DNA of 5,458 bases from NCBI GenBank assembly GCA_030039825.1, contig JASHUV010000188.1, positions 1 to 5,458 of the forward strand. The letters run 5' to 3'. The notes under the pieces are model-generated. The model saw only the letters and a program-made list of their open reading frames with translations. It was not told the DNA's origin and did no database searches. Position 1 is the first letter of the stretch, and every line of letters starts with the position of its first letter. The stretch is from Thermoplasmata archaeon. Its GTDB lineage: Archaea; Thermoplasmatota; Thermoplasmata; Lutacidiplasmatales; UBA184. The position numbers and the translations under genes were made by a program. Shown piece by piece: positions 1 through 5,458 of this stretch.

Positions 1-3000
1 GTGAACGTCACCGGGTACGTCGCCTCCGTCCACGCGACCACCACCCCCACCGAGCTCCCCGACACCGTCACCGTCCCGGTGTAGACGGACGCCCGCCACC
101 CGGACACGTTCCCCACCACGTAGCCGAACGTCCCGTTCGGCTCCGTGAACGTGATCGAGCTCCCCGAGGTCGTCCCCGACACCCCCGCGAGCACCACCGT
201 GAAGCCCGTCCCGCTCGGGAGACCGGTCGAGGTGAACGTGAGCCGGTAGGTGACGCGCGCGAAGGTGACGGACACCGACGCGGGTCCGGTCGGCACGACC
301 ACGACGCCGGTCGGCGAGGCCGTGGCGAAGCCGGCGATCCCCTCGACGTGCCAGACGTAGCTGCCGTTCGGCTCCCCGACAACGATCGTGGTGTTCGAGG
401 AGGTCAGGAGGCTCCCGTTCACGCTCACCGACCAGCTCGTCCCGACGGGCAGCCCGGTCTCGTTGAACGTGAGGGGATAGGTGATCCTCGACCAGTCGAT
501 GGAGACGCCGACGGAGAAGCCGTTCACGACGACCGTCCCCTCGGCGGGCGCGGCGAGGAGCCCGTCGATCGGACCGACCGCGTAGCGGTACGTCCCGTTC
601 GGGACCGCGAAGGCGATCGTGCCGCCGATCGACGTCGTCGGGGTCCCGTTGAGCGTCACGGTCCAGGAACTGCTCGTCGGGAGTCCCGACGGCGCGAAGT
701 CGACCGGGTAGGTCGTCTCGGAGAAGGAGATCGTGAGCGCCGCGGCGCCGCCCTTCACCGTGACCTGCCCGGAGGCGGAGCTCGGCCGGTAGCCGGGCAC
801 GTCGAGGAGCTTGTAGGGGATCGTCCCGTTCGCCGCGGTGAAGGCGACGGACCCGTTCGTCGTGCTCACCGCGCTCCCGTTCAGGGCGACGCCCCAGCTC
901 GTCCCCTTCGGGAGGCCGGTCTCGGTGAACGTGACGGCGTAGGTGACGCCGGTCCAGCCGAGGAGGACGAGCGCCGGCTTCGCCGAGATGGTCACCGACC
1001 CCGCGTAGCTCGTCGACCGCCAGCCGGAGAGGGACTGCACGACGTAGGCGAACGTCCCGTTCGGCTCGGCGAAGAGGATCGAGGCGTTCGAGGAGGTCCC
1101 GGGCGTGCCGTTCACCGCGACGGTCCAGCTCGTCCCCGCCGGCAGGCCCGACTCGGAGAACGTGAGGCCGTAGGTGACCCGGGTCCAGGCGATCGTCAGT
1201 CCGAGCGCGCCGCCGCTCACGCTGACGCTCCCCGTGTAGCTCGGCGCCCGGTACCCGGCGAGGGCGCTGATCGTGTAGGAGAACGACCCGTTCGGTTCCG
1301 CGAACGGGATCGAGGCGTTCGGGGCGCTCGTCGTCGCCCCGGCGAGCGTCACCGTCCAGGTCGTCTTCGAGGGGAGGCCGGTCTCCGTGAACGTGACGGC
1401 GTAGGTGACCCTCGTCCAGCTGACGGCGACCGGGACGGGCCCCCCCGAGACCGTCACGCTGCCGGAGTACGCCGCCGCCTTCCAGCCGGCGATGCCGGTG
1501 ACGCCGTAGGCGAACGTCCCGTTCGGCTCGTCGAGGACGATCGTGCTCGTCGTCGCGCTCCCCGGGGTCCCGCCGAGCGAGACCGACCACGCCGTCCCCG
1601 TCGGGAGGCCCCCCTCGGTGAAGGTGACGGCGTAGGTGAGGCGGCTCCACGTGACCGTGAGGGAGAGCGCCGCCCCGGTCACGGTCACGCTCCCCGCGTA
1701 GGCCGCCGCGCGGTAGCCCGGAACGTTCGAGAGCGTGTAGGCGAACGTGCCGTTCGGCTCGGTGAAGCCGATCGACGACGTCGCGGAGCTCCCCGGCGTG
1801 CCGGCGAGCGTGACGCCCCAGGAGGTCCCCGAGGGGAGGCCGCTCTCCGTGAACGTCACGGCGTAGGAGGTGCGCGTCCAGGCGAGGGTGACGCCGACCG
1901 CGGCCCCGTGGACCGTCACCGATCCCGAGTAGGAGCTCGTGTGCCAGCCGGGCACGTCCGAGACGTTGTAGGTGTACGTGCCGTTCGGGTCGCTGTCGGC
2001 GAGCGTCCCGGCGAAAGAGCTGACCGACAGGCCGGAGAGGGCGACGGCCCACGCCGTGCCGGCCGTGAGCCCGGTCGAGGTGAACGTGACGGCGTAGGTG
2101 GCGCCGGCGGTCGCGGTGAACGTCACCGGGACCGTGAGGGCGGCCCCCGCCACGGCGAGCGTCGCGCTCGAGGGCGTGAGCGCCTCGCCCGACCTCGCGC
2201 CGACCGTGTAGGCGTAGCTCCCGTTCGGCTCGACGAAGCCGATCGACCCCGTCGAGGAGCTCGCGACGCTCCCGTTGAGCGTGACCGACCAGCTCGTCCC
2301 GCTCGCGAGCCCGGATTCCGAGAAGGTGACGCCGTAGGTCGCGAGCGTCCACCGGACGGTGATCGACGCGGGCCCGCCGGCGACCCCGACGGCGCCCTTG
2401 TAGGAGGCGGCGCGGTACCCCGGCACGTTCGCGACCGAGTAGGCGAACGTCCCGTTCGGCTCGCTGAAGAGGATCGGGGCGGCCGAGGCGCTCGAGGTGC
2501 CGCCGGCGAGCGTGACCGACCAGCTCGTGCCCGACGGGAGCCCGGTCTCCGCGAACGTCACGGCGTAGGTGACCTCCGTCCAGTTGACGGGGACGCTCAC
2601 CGACGCGCCGGCGACGGCGACGGTACCGGTGTAGGCCGCCGTCTGCCAGCCGGCGACGCTCGCGATCGCGTAGGCGAAGGAGCCGTTCCCGACCGCGAAG
2701 CCGATCGAGGTCCCGGTCGCGGCGATCGCGACGCCCCCGAGCGTCACGGACCAGGTCGCGTTCGAGGGGAGCCCGGACTCGACGAACTCGACGGCGTAGG
2801 CGACCGCGGTCCAGGCGACGGCGACCGACGCGGCGCCCCCCTTCACGCCCACGCTCCCGGCGTAGCTCCCGGCCCGGTGACCCGGGACGTTCCCGACGGT
2901 GTAGCCGAACGTTCCGTTCGGCTCGGAGAAGGCGACGGTGCTGGTCGAGGAGGTCGAGAGGCTACCGGCGAGCGTCACGGACCAGCCGGTCCCCGCCGGC

Positions 3001-5282
3001 AGCCCGCTCTCGGTGAACGTGACGGTGTAGGTCACCTGGGTCCAGGCGATCGCGACGGCGGCCGAGGCGCCGGCGACCGTCACCGAGCCCGTGTAGGCGC
3101 TCGTCTGCCACCCGGACAGGGCGGCGATCGTGAAGGCGTAGGTCCCGTTCGGCTCGAGGAGCCCCAGGGAGCCGCCGGTCGAGGTGACGGAGGCGCCACC
3201 GGCGTGCACCGACCAGGGGATCCCGGCGCCGAGCCCGGTCGAACTGAACGTGACGGGATACGTCGTCCCGGTCGGGGCGCCGAAGGCGACCGGCTGCGTC
3301 ACCGCCGAGCCGTTCACCGTGAGCGTCGACCCCGCGGGGACGGTCGCCCGCCCGGCGAGGGCGCCGATCGAGTAGGCGTAGCTCCCGTTCGGCTCGGTGA
3401 AGGCGATCGACGCGTTCGAGGAGGCGCCGAGCCTCCCCCCGAGCGTCGCCGACCAGGAGGTCCCCGCCGAGAGGCCCGACTCGGCGAAGGTGATCGTGTA
3501 GGTCACCTCGACGAAGGCGAACGCCCGGAGGACGTTCGCCCCCCGGACCGTGACGCTCCCCCGTGTGACGTTCGCGCGCCACCCAGAGACCGCCGAGAGG
3601 TTGAACGCGTAGGTCCCGTTCGGCTCGGCGATCGAGAGCGTGCTCGACGAGGAGGTCGAGAACGTGCCGCCGACCGTGGCGCCCCAGGCCGTGCCGGAGG
3701 GGAGCCCGCTCTCGGTGAGCAGGACCGCGAAGGTGACCTGCGTCCAGGCGATCGTGACCCCGACGGCCCCGCCGCTCACGCTGACCGAGCCGGTCGAGGG
3801 CGTCGGGGACCAGCCCGCGACGGCGGCGACCGAGTAGGCCCGGCTCCCGTTCGCCTCCTCGAAGGTGATCGTGCGGTTCGTCGAGGAGCCGGCGGCCCCC
3901 GAGACCGTCGCGCCCCACAGCGTTCCGTTCGGGAGCCCGGTCTCGGTGAGCGTGACCGCGTAGGTCCCCCCGACGGCCCCGGCGAAGGTGATCGTCCGCG
4001 CGATCGCCGAGCCGTTCACGGTGACCGCGGCCGAGGCGGCGCCGATCGAGTAGCCCGCGACCGGCGCGACCGTGTAGCCGAAGGTGCCGTTCGTCACGGA
4101 GAAGGCGATCGTCGTCCCGGTCGAGGCCGTCCGGGTCGCGCCGAGCGTGACGGCCCAGCTCGTTCCCGTCGAGAGACCGTTCTCCGTGAACGTGACGGTG
4201 TAGTAGGTCCTCCCCCAGTCGATCGCGACCGTCGAGTTGTTGCCGGCCACGGTGAGCGTGCCCCCGGAGGGGCTCGGGCTCCATCCGGCGATCGTCGTCA
4301 CCGAGTAGTTGTACGTCCCGTTCGGCTCCGTGAAGGCGAGCGGCGCGCCGGTCGAGGAGGCGAGCACGCCGCCGAGCGTCACGGACCAGACGGCGCCGGT
4401 CGGGAGCCCGCTCTCCGACACGCCGATCCCGTAGGTGACCCGGGTCCAGGCGACCGACACGCCGAGCGCGGCGGTCGTGACGACGGCGCTCCCGGTGGCG
4501 TGCGACGTCCGGTAGCCGGCGATCGCCCCGATCGTGTAGGCGTAGGTCCCCGCGGGCTCGGTGAAGGCGACGCCCGCCCCGGCCGAGGTCGCCCGGATGC
4601 CGCCGAGATCGACCGACCAGGCCGTACCGGTCGGCAGGCCGCTCTCCGTGAACGTGATCGGGTAGGTCGACCCCGTGACGGCCCCGAAGGCGATGGCGAC
4701 GCCGAGCGCGGCTCCCGTGACGGCGATCGTCGCCGACGACGGGAGGACGGAGTAGCCGGCCCCCGCGCTGACGGTGTAGACGAAGCTCCCGTTCGGTTCG
4801 TCGAGGACGATCGAGCTCTTGTTCGAGCGGACCGAGCCCGCCCCGATCGTCACGGTCCAGTTCGTCCTCCCGGGGAGGCCGCTCTCGGTGAAGTTGACGG
4901 CGTAGGTGACCGCCGACCAGTCGATGCCGACGAGGACGGCGGTGCCGTTCACCGTCACGGACCCGGCCCGCGGGCTCGGTGTCCAGCCGGCGACGGTGCC
5001 GACGCTGTAGGAGTAGGTCCCGTTCGGGACGCTGAAGGCGAGCGTCCGCGCCGCGGAGGCGGCGAGGGCGCCCGCGAGGTCGACCGACCAAGAGGTCCTG
5101 TTGGCGAGGCCGACCGCGCTGAACGTGACGTTGAAGTCCGGCCCGCTCGCGGCCGTACGGATCCCCGGTCCGACGGGCGACGGGGCGGACCCAGCGGACC
5201 CGAACCCGGGCGGAGCGAGCGCCCCGGCGGCCAGGACGAGGACAAAGAGGAGGGCCAGCAGGAGAGGGGTCCGGGCGGTCAT
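1..5282 (-). CDS. Giant secreted tandem-repeat surface protein, C-terminus beyond window (partial)
   Basis: Open from ATG at 5282-5280 to the left edge: 1,760 codons with no stop or frame break in a full hand translation. Residues 1-23 look like a Sec signal peptide: Arg4, then a Leu/Ala/Val core from about 7 to 22, with likely cleavage after Ala-Leu-Ala. Residues 24-49 are a Gly/Pro/Ser/Ala spacer. From Phe54 come 22 tandem units of 77 or 80 residues plus the start of a 23rd, each with GLPxGTSW, EPNGTY and GW/GY signatures. Alternating hydrophobic residues suggest beta-sandwich modules (inference). There is no Cys, no Met after Met1, and only nine Lys. The start was chosen because the signal peptide follows at once and no ATG, GTG or TTG lies in frame between it and the right edge. 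The family resembles Thermoplasmata-type secreted repeat proteins. A structural, adhesive or S-layer-like role is likely but unproven, and no catalytic motif is visible. No convincing Shine-Dalgarno is seen: the nearest GAGG is 13 bases upstream. Expression may rely on coupling to the upstream gene. Confidence 0.9.
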   Translation of the reverse strand, partial: MTARTPLLLALLFVLVLAAGALAPPGFGSAGSAPSPVGPGIRTAASGPDFNVTFSAVGLANRTSWSVDLAGALAASAARTLAFSVPNGTYSYSVGTVAGWTPSPRAGSVTVNGTAVLVGIDWSAVTYAVNFTESGLPGRTNWTVTIGAGSVRSNKSSIVLDEPNGSFVYTVSAGAGYSVLPSSATIAVTGAALGVAIAFGAVTGSTYPITFTESGLPTGTAWSVDLGGIRATSAGAGVAFTEPAGTYAYTIGAIAGYRTSHATGSAVVTTAALGVSVAWTRVTYGIGVSESGLPTGAVWSVTLGGVLASSTGAPLAFTEPNGTYNYSVTTIAGWSPSPSGGTLTVAGNNSTVAIDWGRTYYTVTFTENGLSTGTSWAVTLGATRTASTGTTIAFSVTNGTFGYTVAPVAGYSIGAASAAVTVNGSAIARTITFAGAVGGTYAVTLTETGLPNGTLWGATVSGAAGSSTNRTITFEEANGSRAYSVAAVAGWSPTPSTGSVSVSGGAVGVTIAWTQVTFAVLLTESGLPSGTAWGATVGGTFSTSSSSTLSIAEPNGTYAFNLSAVSGWRANVTRGSVTVRGANVLRAFAFVEVTYTITFAESGLSAGTSWSATLGGRLGASSNASIAFTEPNGSYAYSIGALAGRATVPAGSTLTVNGSAVTQPVAFGAPTGTTYPVTFSSTGLGAGIPWSVHAGGASVTSTGGSLGLLEPNGTYAFTIAALSGWQTSAYTGSVTVAGASAAVAIAWTQVTYTVTFTESGLPAGTGWSVTLAGSLSTSSTSTVAFSEPNGTFGYTVGNVPGHRAGSYAGSVGVKGGAASVAVAWTAVAYAVEFVESGLPSNATWSVTLGGVAIAATGTSIGFAVGNGSFAYAIASVAGWQTAAYTGTVAVAGASVSVPVNWTEVTYAVTFAETGLPSGTSWSVTLAGGTSSASAAPILFSEPNGTFAYSVANVPGYRAASYKGAVGVAGGPASITVRWTLATYGVTFSESGLASGTSWSVTLNGSVASSSTGSIGFVEPNGSYAYTVGARSGEALTPSSATLAVAGAALTVPVTFTATAGATYAVTFTSTGLTAGTAWAVALSGLSVSSFAGTLADSDPNGTYTYNVSDVPGWHTSSYSGSVTVHGAAVGVTLAWTRTSYAVTFTESGLPSGTSWGVTLAGTPGSSATSSIGFTEPNGTFAYTLSNVPGYRAAAYAGSVTVTGAALSLTVTWSRLTYAVTFTEGGLPTGTAWSVSLGGTPGSATTSTIVLDEPNGTFAYGVTGIAGWKAAAYSGSVTVSGGPVPVAVSWTRVTYAVTFTETGLPSKTTWTVTLAGATTSAPNASIPFAEPNGSFSYTISALAGYRAPSYTGSVSVSGGALGLTIAWTRVTYGLTFSESGLPAGTSWTVAVNGTPGTSSNASILFAEPNGTFAYVVQSLSGWRSTSYAGSVTISAKPALVLLGWTGVTYAVTFTETGLPKGTSWGVALNGSAVSTTNGSVAFTAANGTIPYKLLDVPGYRPSSASGQVTVKGGAAALTISFSETTYPVDFAPSGLPTSSSWTVTLNGTPTTSIGGTIAFAVPNGTYRYAVGPIDGLLAAPAEGTVVVNGFSVGVSIDWSRITYPLTFNETGLPVGTSWSVSVNGSLLTSSNTTIVVGEPNGSYVWHVEGIAGFATASPTGVVVVPTGPASVSVTFARVTYRLTFTSTGLPSGTGFTVVLAGVSGTTSGSSITFTEPNGTFGYVVGNVSGWRASVYTGTVTVSGSSVGVVVAWTEATYPVTF
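6..236 (-). repeat. Unit 22, diverged: conserved Trp replaced by Phe
   Basis: Residues 1683-1759, the last complete unit in view. It reads Gly-Thr-Gly-Phe-Thr-Val where every other complete unit has Trp at the fourth position. The rest is canonical, including EPNGTF and SGW and the Tyr-Thr-Gly-Thr-Val strand. It joins the next unit through Ala-Trp-Thr-Glu-Ala-Thr-Tyr, so the array continues past the left edge. Confidence 0.8.
2085..2324 (-). repeat. Unit 13, long (80-residue) type
   Basis: Residues 987-1066. The linker reads Thr-Phe-Thr-Ala-Thr-Ala-Gly-Ala-Thr-Tyr, again three residues longer with Phe for Trp. The aromatic after the central Gly is Glu (Arg-Ser-Gly-Glu-Ala-Leu). Its strand Pro-Ser-Ser-Ala-Thr matches that of unit 2, suggesting the long units form one subfamily. 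Confidence 0.8.
3249..3488 (-). repeat. Unit 8, long (80-residue) type
   Basis: Residues 599-678. The linker reads Ala-Phe-Gly-Ala-Pro-Thr-Gly-Thr-Thr-Tyr, with three extra residues and no linker Trp. The usual aromatic after the central Gly is Arg (Leu-Ala-Gly-Arg-Ala-Thr), so this unit differs from short units at two places. Confidence 0.8.
3951..4190 (-). repeat. Unit 5, long (80-residue) type
   Basis: Residues 365-444. The linker reads Thr-Phe-Ala-Gly-Ala-Val-Gly-Gly-Thr-Tyr, with three extra residues and Phe in place of the linker Trp. The sequon context is Val-Thr-Asn-Gly-Thr-Phe, without the usual Glu-Pro before Asn. Confidence 0.8.
4653..4892 (-). repeat. Unit 2, long (80-residue) type
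   Basis: Residues 131-210. The end of the unit reads Ala-Phe-Gly-Ala-Val-Thr-Gly-Ser-Thr-Tyr where short units read roughly Ala-Trp-Thr-Arg-Val-Thr-Tyr. The linker is three residues longer and the linker Trp is replaced by Phe. The YxGSV strand seen in many short units is here Pro-Ser-Ser-Ala-Thr-Ile. Confidence 0.8.
5214..5282 (-). other. Signal peptide of the giant repeat protein
   Basis: Residues 1-23: a short N-region with Arg4, a hydrophobic core of Leu, Ala, Phe and Val from about residue 7 to 22, and a small-residue Ala-Leu-Ala site before Pro24. There is no Cys near the end of the core, so no lipobox. A cleavage site a little later, in the Gly/Ser/Ala spacer, is also possible because Pro at +1 disfavours cleavage. 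It implies export across the cytoplasmic membrane. The visible sequence has no later transmembrane segment, so any anchor must lie in the missing C-terminal part. Confidence 0.75.
5279..5282 (-). promoter_or_regulatory. ATGA stop/start overlap, probable translational coupling
   Basis: The TGA of the upstream tail (5281-5279) and the ATG of the giant gene (5282-5280) share bases. With no intergenic spacer there is no room for a separate terminator or classical promoter between the genes, unless it lies inside the upstream coding sequence. Purine-rich GAGG at 5299-5296 is 13 bases from the ATG, long for a Shine-Dalgarno spacing. Translation by reinitiation or coupling is the simplest reading (inference). 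Confidence 0.55.
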
Positions 5283-5458
5283 ATGAGGTCCGGGTCCTCG
5301 CCCGCTCCCGTCGTCGGCGTCGCCGGCTCCTCGGCCGGGGGCGTCGGGTCGTTCGCCTCCGCGCTCGTCGCGACCGGCTCCCCCGGTAGGACCGGCCCGC
5401 CGGCCTCCGCGGCGCCCTCCGGGGCGGGGGGGCCGTCGGCCGCAAGGGGGGCGCCCTC
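5279..5458 (-). CDS. C-terminal tail of an upstream protein, 5' part beyond window (partial, unidentified)
   Basis: The last 59 codons and TGA stop (5281-5279) of a gene entering from the right edge. The tail is rich in Pro, Ala, Glu, Gly and Thr, has no Lys or Arg in the visible part, and ends in Glu-Asp-Pro-Asp-Leu-Ile. This looks like a disordered acidic extension, so function cannot be told. All three minus-strand frames are open here, so being open is not proof. This frame is preferred because about 55 of its 59 codons end in G or C, like the giant gene, whereas the frame of the giant gene has many codons ending in A or T upstream of its ATG. The stop overlaps the downstream start as ATGA, a common operon junction. 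G runs at 5426-5432 and 5446-5451 are places where a sequencing indel would change the frame. Confidence 0.7.
   Translation of the reverse strand, partial: EGAPLAADGPPAPEGAAEAGGPVLPGEPVATSAEANDPTPPAEEPATPTTGAGEDPDLI

Larger units (their letters stand above)
6..5123 (-). repeat. Tandem array of 22 units, 231 or 240 bp each, in frame
   Basis: Units are counted from the conserved Phe (or Leu/Val) of the TYAVTF strand. In order, unit starts on the minus strand are 5123, 4892, 4652, 4421, 4190, 3950, 3719, 3488, 3248, 3017, 2786, 2555, 2324, 2084, 1853, 1622, 1391, 1160, 929, 698, 467 and 236; a 23rd begins at position 5. Spacing is exactly 231 bp except for units 2, 5, 8 and 13, which are 240 bp. 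Conserved points are GL-x-x-G at the start, Trp after the GTS motif (21 of 22; Phe in unit 22), Asn-Gly-Ser/Thr in the middle (21 of 22; Ala-Gly-Thr in unit 3), and usually Gly followed by Trp, Tyr or another bulky residue. Units have diverged: units 15 and 16, aligned by eye, match at about 46 of 77 residues. This is an old array rather than a recent satellite-like expansion. Confidence 0.9.

Noticed and set aside
68..382. Minus-strand 104-codon open frame
   Set aside because: Arg/Ser/Pro-rich shadow of units 21 and 22 of the giant gene.
3184..3375. Plus-strand 63-codon open frame, and the similar one at 3640-3837
   Set aside because: Antisense shadows of units 6-9. Both begin and end inside repeat units and neither has a promoter or a ribosome binding site.
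4955..5245. Minus-strand 96-codon open frame near the gene start
   Set aside because: Third frame within the signal peptide and unit 1; Ser/Pro/Arg-rich with no start context or domain.
1..5282. CRISPR-like or DNA-level satellite array, from plus-strand CCGTTCGGCTC recurring about every 231 bp
   Set aside because: The recurring word encodes the EPNG motif of each protein unit. The rest of each unit is coding and diverged, and spacing is far too long for CRISPR.
5214..5282. Lipoprotein signal peptide
   Set aside because: No Cys follows the hydrophobic core, or occurs anywhere in the visible protein.
5280..5285. CATATG palindrome at the start codon, suggesting a cloned construct
   Set aside because: A six-base match over an ATG is expected by chance, and flanking bases continue as natural coding sequence with the same composition on both sides.
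5101..5286. Plus-strand 61-codon open frame
   Set aside because: Antisense to the signal peptide and unit 1; no domain, and composition matches a complement frame.
5283..5320. Terminator, promoter or riboswitch between the two genes
   Set aside because: The genes overlap by four bases. No T-rich run, TATA-like box or convincing hairpin was seen in this GC-rich stretch.
2962..5445. Minus-strand 827-codon open frame as a gene
   Set aside because: Product is Arg-rich and featureless. It shares the strand with the giant gene in a shifted frame, whereas the other frame gives a signal peptide and regular repeats.

Overview
The window is one very GC-rich stretch read entirely on the minus strand. 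It holds the first 1,760 codons of a giant secreted repeat protein, which runs off the left edge, and the last 59 codons of an upstream gene at the right edge. I found no RNA gene, mobile element, CRISPR array or intergenic spacer. Genes cover every base.

Layout in the direction of transcription (right to left). From 5458 to 5279 lies the acidic, Pro/Ala/Glu-rich C-terminal tail of an unidentified protein. Its TGA stop overlaps the ATG of the next gene by four bases (ATGA). From 5282 down to 1 lies the giant gene: a Sec-type signal peptide, a short Gly/Pro/Ser spacer, then 22 complete tandem units and the first residue of a 23rd. Eighteen units are exactly 77 residues (231 bp) and four are exactly 80 (240 bp). 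I translated the whole frame by hand and found no stop and no frame break. Each unit reads roughly VTYAVTFTESGLPSGTSW, then a Ser/Thr/Gly-rich stretch, then EPNGTYAYTV, then AGW or PGY, then a Gly-Ser-Val-Thr-Val strand and a Trp-containing linker. The gene has no end in this window.

Organism. Tandem 'FTESGLPSGTSW ... EPNGTYSY' units are, to my knowledge, typical of large predicted secreted or surface proteins of Thermoplasmata-type archaea, and are related to repeats next to thermopsin-like proteases. With about two-thirds or more G+C and near-saturated G/C third positions, the best guess is a high-GC uncultivated Thermoplasmatota lineage. This rests on remembered family patterns, not on a search.

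How the parts work together. The four-base overlap suggests that the two genes are cotranscribed and perhaps translationally coupled. The giant product is probably exported and displayed as a long rod of beta-rich domains, possibly densely N-glycosylated: 21 of the 22 units carry an Asn-Gly-Ser/Thr sequon at the same place. No enzyme domain is visible. Any catalytic domain or membrane anchor would have to be in the missing C-terminal part. I see no multi-gene system here. The unusual content is the architecture of this one protein.
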